From Calditrichota bacterium (GTDB lineage Bacteria; Zixibacteria; MSB-5A5; GN15; FEB-12), in the NCBI GenBank assembly GCA_008501655.1, contig QQUK01000076.1, positions 1 through 5,551 on the forward strand: a DNA stretch of 5,551 nucleotides, written 5' to 3'. Shown here piece by piece: positions 1-5,551 of this stretch; the first letter of the stretch is position 1; every line of letters starts with the position of its first letter. A model generated the notes under the pieces. That model was not told the origin of the DNA. It was given only the letters and a program-made list of their open reading frames with translations, and searched no databases. Position numbers and translations under genes: made by a program.

Positions 1-377
1 GCAACATCAGGAACGCTTTTCAAATCTTCCTGCTTTATTAATACAGCGATAATATTATCAGCATTCATAATGATTGAAGATGAAGATAAACTGTTGATAG
101 CTTCTTTAAGATCACTCAAGTTTCTTACTCGACCATTCAGGAAAAGAATATCTGAATCATTCTTTTTTATTATGTTTACCGGATAGTCAGGGTTAGCTTC
201 AGCAACGGAACCTGCAATCTCCTGTCTGCATGTGAGTGTTAAACTGCTTTCATTAAAATGAGTTTCAATCCGTTTGAATAGCGGTTGAATGCCAGCTCTC
301 AGCATATAAACCGGACGGAGATAAGTCAGAGGGTGAAAATTGCTGAAGGCACTATCTTCAAATAATATTATCTGCAT
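1..377 (-). CDS. GlmU-like sugar nucleotidyltransferase, N-terminal part (cut by window edge)
   Basis: Reading the minus strand from ATG at 377-375 gives 125 uninterrupted codons that run off the left edge, so only the N-terminus is present. The start is supported by AGGA (complement of 384-387) six bases upstream. The protein begins MQIILFEDSAFSNFHPLTYL and has the motif PLTYLRPVYMLRAG at residues 16-29 and LFLNGRV at 78-84. These match my memory of the N-terminus of the alternative GlmU family found in Bacteroidetes and relatives (sugar nucleotidyl transferase family of the NTP_transf_4 type, followed by left-handed beta-helix acetyltransferase repeats). Known members are predicted to make UDP-N-acetylglucosamine or a related sugar nucleotide in the cytoplasm. 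The catalytic and hexapeptide-repeat parts lie outside the window, so substrate and completeness cannot be judged. The family call is a recognition from motifs, with no search run. Confidence 0.72.
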   Translation of the reverse strand, partial: MQIILFEDSAFSNFHPLTYLRPVYMLRAGIQPLFKRIETHFNESSLTLTCRQEIAGSVAEANPDYPVNIIKKNDSDILFLNGRVRNLSDLKEAINSLSSSSIIMNADNIIAVLIKQEDLKSVPDV

Positions 378-542
378 ATTGTATCCTAAATATTCTAATT
401 TCCCGGTTTTGACTAACCGATTAATATTGTATGTTATTCGCTAAATTGTAGCTTATATTAAGTTTCGGCAAGTATTTTTATAACTTTTTCAAAAAAAATG
501 TTATTTTATTGTAAATTAACAGGATATAAGCAAAAAAATATT

Positions 543-571
543 TTGAATCATTTCGGTGTTTCTACTATCTT
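543..571 (+). promoter_or_regulatory. Candidate sigma70-type promoter of the HesB-like selenoprotein gene
   Basis: TTGAAT (543-548) and TATCTT (566-571) each match four of six bases of the -35 and -10 consensus and are separated by exactly 17 bases. Transcription would begin near 578, giving a leader of about 35 bases before the ATG at 613. In AT-rich DNA such matches arise by chance, so this remains tentative. Confidence 0.4.
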
Positions 572-600
572 ACATGTATGACAATGAATGAATTAGAGAT

Positions 601-606
601 AAGGTG
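601..606 (+). promoter_or_regulatory. Ribosome binding site fixing the start at 613
   Basis: AAGGTG lies six bases before ATG 613. This matters because it supports the long, TGA-containing reading frame over a start at TTG 730, which lacks a comparable site. An in-frame TGA at 589-591 bounds the frame upstream. A GTG at 604 is in frame but overlaps the ribosome site, so ATG 613 is preferred. Confidence 0.75.
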
Positions 607-612
607 TATAAA

Positions 613-942
613 ATGATTGAAATTACTGATATTGCCCGGGATAACCTCAAAGAGTTGTTTCAAGCTGAAACAGCCAAAACCAAAAATCTAGTCCTTTATT
701 TCCAGGGATTTGGCTGATCTGGTCCCAATTTGGGTTTGGCTCTGGAAGAGTCAGTTGATGAACTACAAAAGTTGGAATCGAATTCAATCGACGTCTATCT
801 TGACGAAAATCTACTCGAATTCCTGAATCAGAACGGTAAAGTCAATATTGACTACCGGAACAGCACAATCGGACGCGGAGGCTTTCTCATTACTGTTGGA
901 GAAAGTGATTGCAACTCCGGAGGATGTGGCGAAAGTTGTTGA
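613..942 (+). CDS. HesB/IscA-like selenoprotein (in-frame TGA read as selenocysteine)
   Basis: The gene encodes 109 residues, from MIEITDIARDNLKELF to a C-terminus GGCGESC, if TGA at 715-717 is read as selenocysteine. Both halves share one frame: the N-terminal helix typical of the A-type Fe-S carrier fold (residues 6-18), strand LVLYFQGFG (26-34), Sec35, SGPNLGLALEES, and the C-terminal cysteine motif. Sec35 falls on the same residue number as Cys35 of E. coli IscA, one of its three metal-binding cysteines, within the shared context G-C/U-S-G. The family is known: HesB-related selenoproteins (TIGR01911), in which several members carry Sec at the conserved cysteine. A-type proteins bind and pass on Fe-S clusters or iron in the cytoplasm; the role of the Sec form is not established. 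The C-terminus differs from IscA's CGCG, with cysteines at 100, 105 and 109. A SECIS-like hairpin follows the TGA. It appears to be monocistronic, ending at a terminator. Confidence 0.92.
715..717 (+). other. Selenocysteine codon (recoded UGA, residue 35)
   Basis: The TGA interrupts a frame that is coherent and family-like on both sides. The 34 residues upstream match the N-terminus of A-type Fe-S carriers and the 74 downstream complete the fold. Its position equals the conserved first cysteine of IscA, the expected place for a Cys-to-Sec replacement. A sequencing error or nonsense mutation is unlikely because the downstream hairpin also fits. Confidence 0.9.
734..756 (+). promoter_or_regulatory. 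Bacterial SECIS hairpin
   Basis: A stem-loop forms within the coding sequence. Pairs are U737-A753, G738-C752, G739-U751, C740-G750, U741-A749, C742-G748 and U743-A747, closing a three-base GGA loop (744-746). U736-G754 and G734-U756 wobble pairs may extend it around a U-U mismatch. Twenty-six bases separate the TGA from the loop, within the range of about 16-37 known for bacterial SECIS elements, and the loop opens with the GG that contacts SelB. In the mRNA it would recruit SelB bound to Sec-tRNA to recode the UGA. Confidence 0.85.
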
Positions 943-948
943 ATAACA

Positions 949-980
949 GGCTGATAATATTATTATCAGCCTTCTCTTTT
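949..980 (+). terminator. Intrinsic terminator after the selenoprotein gene
   Basis: A perfect 10-base-pair stem, GGCTGATAAT (949-958) with ATTATCAGCC (962-971), encloses a three-base ATT loop and is followed by a T-rich tract (972-980, broken by two C). An extra A948-T972 pair is possible. It begins six bases after the stop codon, marking the end of the transcript. Confidence 0.85.
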
Positions 981-1029
981 ATTTAAAGACCTTGTATACC
1001 ATTTTTTTTAATCAAAAACACGATATATC

Positions 1030-1060
1030 TTGACTTTTGATTTTTTTTGTGTTTTATATG
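1030..1060 (+). promoter_or_regulatory. Candidate gdhA promoter
   Basis: TTGACT (1030-1035) matches five of six bases of the -35 consensus. A -10-like TATATG (1055-1060) follows at 19 bases, longer than ideal; TTTATA (1053-1058) would sit at 17 bases but is a weaker match. The -10 overlaps the left arm of a palindrome, which suggests that it is controlled by a bound regulator. The start site is inferred. Confidence 0.42.
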
Positions 1061-1081
1061 TGAAATGTTTCACTATGTGAA
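1059..1081 (+). promoter_or_regulatory. Palindromic operator candidate, CRP/FNR-family type
   Basis: The 14-base sequence GTGAAATGTTTCAC (1060-1073) is a perfect palindrome. With its flanks it reads TGTGA-N6-TCACT, one base from the CRP-type core TGTGA-N6-TCACA. The left arm with its flank (TATGTGAA, 1057-1064) recurs as a direct repeat at 1074-1081, 17 bases on, giving a third half-site. Overlap with the likely -10 and start of transcription would suit repression of gdhA. The regulator is not identifiable from this window. Confidence 0.5.
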
Positions 1082-1133
1082 TAGGTACTATTAATTAAAT
1101 ATTATGAAGTTTAAACTGATTTAGGAGTTAGAA

Positions 1134-2474
<1,341 letters not shown>

Positions 2475-2495
2475 TCTTAATATAGTTTTTTTCCA

Positions 2496-2523
2496 GGGTG
2501 AGGCAAAACCTCACCCTTTTTTT
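2496..2523 (+). terminator. Strong intrinsic terminator after gdhA
   Basis: A GC-rich 8-base-pair stem, GGGTGAGG (2496-2503) with CCTCACCC (2509-2516), has a five-base CAAAA loop and is followed by seven T residues (2517-2523). It starts 21 bases after the gdhA stop. It should separate gdhA transcription from the downstream gene. Confidence 0.93.
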
Positions 2524-2536
2524 ATGCTATTTTTAT

Positions 2537-2564
2537 TTGATTGTATCGATTCAAAGAATATATT
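2537..2564 (+). promoter_or_regulatory. Candidate promoter of the receiver/PEP-synthase-like gene
   Basis: TTGATT (2537-2542, four of six) and TATATT (2559-2564, five of six) are spaced by 16 bases, just after the gdhA terminator. A start near 2571 would leave a leader of only about 14 bases, still enough for the GGAGG at 2573-2577. It is plausible because the terminator leaves the gene needing its own promoter, but unproven. Confidence 0.35.
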
Positions 2565-2584
2565 AGTCAGATGGAGGTACACCG

Positions 2585-5539
2585 ATGACACCGGAACTGA
2601 ATTTAGTCTCACACGAATCAAAATTCCTGCAGTTCGATTCTTTGATGCAGTTTAAAGTTAAGCATATCCTGCTCGTTTCCTCCTCTTACGATTCTTATGT
2701 TTTAGAAGAAGACGGTCAGTTAACTGATCTGATTTATAATGAATATTTAGAACTGAACCTGACAATCACCCCTCATGTTAAACGTGCCTCAACCCCAGAA
2801 GAAGCTTATGAAATCCTGGAAAACCAGAATATTGACCTCATAATAATTTTTAAACGTGTCTCAGATATTGATGTCGTAGAGTTTGGTAAACGTGTTAAAT
2901 CCCATCATAGCAAAATCCCGATTATCATGCTTGCATACCATGAACGGGAACTCATCAAAATGATTACTGACGATTATCATTCAGTTATCGACCAGACTTT
3001 TATCTGGACCGGTGATGTTAGGATTCTATTATCAATTATTAAACTTGTTGAAGATGCTATCAACGTCGAACGAGATACAAAAAATGTCGGTGTGCGTGTT
3101 ATTATCATAGTCGAGGATTCAATAAAATTCTATTCATCGTACCTGCCACTTTTGTATCGGGAAATAATGGTACAAACTCGTGGATTAATGGATGAAGGGT
3201 TAAACATTTCACACAAAATCTTGCGTATGCGGGCTCGGCCTAAAATCCTCCTTGCTCAAAACTTCGAAGATGCTACAACCCTTTTTAATAAATACAGGAA
3301 ATATGTTCTTGCGGTAATTTCAGATTTTCGATTTCAGATAAATGGTGAATTCGATGGTCAGGCTGGAATCAAATTAGTGAAAAAATTCAGAGACACGTAC
3401 CCGGAACTTCCTATTCTGATGCAGTCCACAGCTGAAAAAAACAGGGCGATCGCAGAAGATAATAGATTTGGATTCCTCTCAAAAAATTCTCCCAAACTGC
3501 ACAATGAATTGAGAAATTTCATTATGTTCAATTTTGGTTTTGGTGATTTCCTGTTTTTAAATCCGACTACTCAGGAAGTTATCAGCCGGGCAAATGACTT
3601 CAAATCGATGGAACGCTCTTTGCGCCAGGTCGACGAAAGGTCATTACTATACCACGCGAATCGAAACCACTTTTCCAACTGGCTGATGGCTCGTACCGAA
3701 TTTGACCTTGCTGACATGCTTCGCCCTAAGAAGGTTTCAGAGTTTGATCATCCTGATGACCTGCGGGAATATCTAATCAAAACCTTTCGTTCTTTCCGTC
3801 ATGAAAAACAACGCGGTGAGATTACCGATTTTAATCGGAAACGTTTTGACCAGCAAACAGAATTTGTTCGCATTGGCGGCGGTTCACTTGGTGGAAAAGG
3901 TCGTGGTCTGGCATATATCAATGCTTTATTAAATCAGTATAAACTCCATGACTTTTTTGATAATGTAAACATCATGGTTCCTATTTCAATCATACTCGGC
4001 ACCGATGTTTTTGATGATTTCATCGAGCAAAATAATCTTTTGGAATTCGCATTAAGTACCCATGATGACAAATTGATTATGGACCGTTTTCAAAAAGCTA
4101 AATTCTCAAAAGAAATTCAGGCTGACCTTGATGCCCTTCTTGATATTTTAAACTACCCTGTTGCAGTACGATCTTCATCTATGCTTGAGGATTCCCACCT
4201 GCAGACATTTGCCGGAGTTTACAATACTATTATGCTGCCTAACAGCAACATCAGCAAAAAAGTCCGGAGAAATCAACTTGAAGAAGCTATCAAAAGTATT
4301 TATGCCTCAACATATCTGGAAAATACAAAATCATACCATGATGCAGCAGACAATCGCCTTGAAGAAGAAAAAATGGCTGTAATCATTCAGCGGGCTATTG
4401 GAACGGAACATAATGGCAGATTTTATCCGAGTTTTTCAGGAGTTGCCTTATCCTATAATTATTATTCTCTTGAAGATGTTAAACCTGAAGATGGTGTTGT
4501 ATATGTTGCTTTAGGTTTTGGTAAAACCATCGTTGAAGGAATGAATTGCCTTCGTTTTTCACCAAGCCATCCGCAAAATCTCCCGCAATTTTCAACAGTC
4601 AAAGATATGCTTAATAATTCCCAGAAGGAATTCTTTGCTATCCCGCTTGATTCAAAGTATGATAAAGAAGTCGACGAAGATGGCTTGATAAAACTTCATG
4701 CTACCGATGCTGAAGATGATGGAACCCTCTACCCGATATGTTCTACGTATTCCGCTGAAAATGACCGAGTCTATGATGGTTCATCAAGAAAAGGTGTGCG
4801 ACTTGTTACTTTTGCACCGATCATAAAATCAAAAACATTCCCTCTTATTAAAATAATCAAATTCCTCATGGAGTTAGGTTCAAAAGGGTTAAATTGTCCG
4901 GTTGAAATAGAATTTGCAGTCAGGTTGACAGAAGATAAAAACGAACCGAATGATTTTTATTTCCTGCAGGTCCGGCCTATGATAAAAGAAGCCCAGCTTG
5001 AGATGGTTGATTTGGATTCAATTCCTAAGAATAAAATCATTGCAAAGTCCGACAAAACACTTGGTAATTTTAATAATGAAGAGATTAAAGATATTATCTT
5101 TGTAGATCCCGAAGTATTTGACAGAGGGAAAACAGTTACAATAGCTGAACAAGTCGGAAAACTAAACAATGAGTTACTTGAACAGAACAAAGAATACCTT
5201 CTCATTGGCCCGGGACGCTGGGGAACAACAGAAAGATGGCTTGGTGTTCCAGTAAAATGGAATCAGATTAATGGGGCAAGGGTCATCATTGAAGCAGCTT
5301 ATGGAGACTTCTCCCCTGACCCGTCATTTGGGACTCATTTCTTTCAAAATCTTACGTCATTTCAAACCGGTTATTTCACTATAAATGAAAATGCCCGGAA
5401 TGGGTTCATCGATCTTGATTTCTTTTCAAAACTTAAACTTGTTTCAAGAACAGAATTTGTCTGCCATTACCAAACTAAAGAACCGCTGAATATTTTAATT
5501 GATGGAAGAGTCGGTAAAGGGATTATAGCTGTTAATTAA
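2585..5539 (+). CDS. Tandem receiver-like domains fused to a PEP-synthase-type ATP-grasp domain
   Basis: This complete 984-residue soluble protein has no signal peptide or membrane segment. The start has GGAGG (2573-2577) seven bases upstream. Receiver-like domain 1 (about 25-160) is degenerate: the acidic pocket reads SSS (32-34) and the phospho-acceptor position is F89. Receiver domain 2 (about 170-315) keeps E177-D178, D247, S281/T282 and K300, with an insertion of about 25 residues near 185-217. A linker with FGFGDF (317-322) leads to an ATP-grasp domain of the PPDK/PEP-synthase N-terminal type (about 428-800). Its motifs are GGGSLGGKGRGLA (431-443, K438), VRSSSMLEDS (528-537, R529), TFAG (541-544), PVEIEFAV (772-779) and FLQVRPM (793-799). 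The C-terminal region (about 830-984) has GPGRWGTTERWLG (875-887) and FGTHFFQNLTS (915-925). There is no swivelling phosphohistidine domain and no PEP/pyruvate barrel. I recall similar Bacteroidetes proteins labelled phosphoenolpyruvate synthase. The reaction is unknown; nucleotide-dependent phosphotransfer gated by phosphorylation of D247 is an inference. Confidence 0.88.
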   Translation: MTPELNLVSHESKFLQFDSLMQFKVKHILLVSSSYDSYVLEEDGQLTDLIYNEYLELNLTITPHVKRASTPEEAYEILENQNIDLIIIFKRVSDIDVVEFGKRVKSHHSKIPIIMLAYHERELIKMITDDYHSVIDQTFIWTGDVRILLSIIKLVEDAINVERDTKNVGVRVIIIVEDSIKFYSSYLPLLYREIMVQTRGLMDEGLNISHKILRMRARPKILLAQNFEDATTLFNKYRKYVLAVISDFRFQINGEFDGQAGIKLVKKFRDTYPELPILMQSTAEKNRAIAEDNRFGFLSKNSPKLHNELRNFIMFNFGFGDFLFLNPTTQEVISRANDFKSMERSLRQVDERSLLYHANRNHFSNWLMARTEFDLADMLRPKKVSEFDHPDDLREYLIKTFRSFRHEKQRGEITDFNRKRFDQQTEFVRIGGGSLGGKGRGLAYINALLNQYKLHDFFDNVNIMVPISIILGTDVFDDFIEQNNLLEFALSTHDDKLIMDRFQKAKFSKEIQADLDALLDILNYPVAVRSSSMLEDSHLQTFAGVYNTIMLPNSNISKKVRRNQLEEAIKSIYASTYLENTKSYHDAADNRLEEEKMAVIIQRAIGTEHNGRFYPSFSGVALSYNYYSLEDVKPEDGVVYVALGFGKTIVEGMNCLRFSPSHPQNLPQFSTVKDMLNNSQKEFFAIPLDSKYDKEVDEDGLIKLHATDAEDDGTLYPICSTYSAENDRVYDGSSRKGVRLVTFAPIIKSKTFPLIKIIKFLMELGSKGLNCPVEIEFAVRLTEDKNEPNDFYFLQVRPMIKEAQLEMVDLDSIPKNKIIAKSDKTLGNFNNEEIKDIIFVDPEVFDRGKTVTIAEQVGKLNNELLEQNKEYLLIGPGRWGTTERWLGVPVKWNQINGARVIIEAAYGDFSPDPSFGTHFFQNLTSFQTGYFTINENARNGFIDLDFFSKLKLVSRTEFVCHYQTKEPLNILIDGRVGKGIIAVN

Positions 5540-5551
5540 ATCTACTATTCT

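Larger units (their letters stand above)
378..612. other. AT-rich divergent intergenic region
   Basis: This stretch separates the minus-strand GlmU-like gene from the plus-strand selenoprotein gene and must hold both promoters. It contains a short inverted repeat (CGGTT at 404-408 with AACCG at 415-419, six-base loop). It also has runs of T and A around 475-498, flanked by ATAAC (480-484) and GTTAT (500-504). On the minus strand, -10-like hexamers (TAGAAT, TACAAT) occur, but none has a good -35 at normal spacing. I see no open reading frame or RNA gene here. Confidence 0.6.

Noticed and set aside
404..419. CGGTT/AACCG inverted repeat upstream of the GlmU-like gene as an operator or terminator.
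   Set aside because: It has only five base pairs and no U-tract, and it shows no match to a known operator, so chance is a sufficient explanation.
730..942. A separate 70-residue protein starting at TTG 730.
   Set aside because: It has no convincing ribosome site and begins in the middle of the A-type carrier fold. The upstream frame from ATG 613 supplies the missing N-terminus in the same frame.
940..971. The terminal TGA of the selenoprotein gene (940-942) as a second selenocysteine codon, with the hairpin at 949-971 as its SECIS.
   Set aside because: The loop is ATT with no G, and the stem is followed by a T-rich tract as in a terminator. Reading on adds only three residues before the next TGA and TAA (952-957). 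The protein already ends at the expected family position.
4161..4382. A plus-strand open frame inside the ATP-grasp region.
   Set aside because: It overlaps the intact 984-residue gene across conserved motifs and its product is not protein-like. It is a shadow frame.
4957..5205. A minus-strand open frame near the 3' end.
   Set aside because: It is antisense to conserved coding sequence, with a serine-rich, low-information product typical of a shadow frame.

Overview
The window is bacterial chromosomal DNA of moderate AT content with tightly packed genes, clear Shine-Dalgarno sequences and compact intrinsic terminators. The mix of genes points towards the Bacteroidetes/FCB side of the tree or a relative that uses Shine-Dalgarno signals, for example a Cloacimonetes- or Calditrichaeota-like lineage. 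The mix is an alternative GlmU-type sugar nucleotidyltransferase, an E. coli-type NADP glutamate dehydrogenase, and a roughly 980-residue receiver plus PEP/pyruvate-binding protein known to me from Bacteroides-like genomes. The lineage is an inference from family distribution and is not proven. The organism should also carry a selenocysteine decoding system, because one gene here needs it.

Layout: the 5' end of a minus-strand GlmU-like gene (1-377, cut by the window edge) is divergent from a small plus-strand gene (613-942), with a 235-base AT-rich intergenic region between them. The small gene is the main point of interest. It reads through an in-frame TGA at 715-717 and encodes a 109-residue HesB/IscA-like selenoprotein. 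Sec35 sits exactly where IscA has its first cluster-binding cysteine, and a well-formed bacterial SECIS hairpin (736-754) follows at the right distance. A conventional gene finder would start this gene at TTG 730 and lose the first 39 residues. An intrinsic terminator (949-980) closes it.

Next comes gdhA (1134-2474), a complete NADP-type glutamate dehydrogenase. A perfect palindrome resembling a CRP/FNR-family operator lies at the putative promoter, and a strong terminator (2496-2523) follows the gene. The last gene (2585-5539) is a complete 984-residue protein. It has two N-terminal receiver-like domains (the first degenerate, the second with the full set of phosphorylation residues), a PPDK/PEP-synthase-type ATP-grasp domain and a distinct C-terminal domain. 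It has no swivelling phosphohistidine domain and no PEP-binding barrel, so it cannot be an ordinary PEP synthase.

The terminators and separate ribosome sites suggest that each gene is its own transcription unit. No common pathway is evident beyond general central nitrogen/carbon metabolism and Fe-S or redox work.
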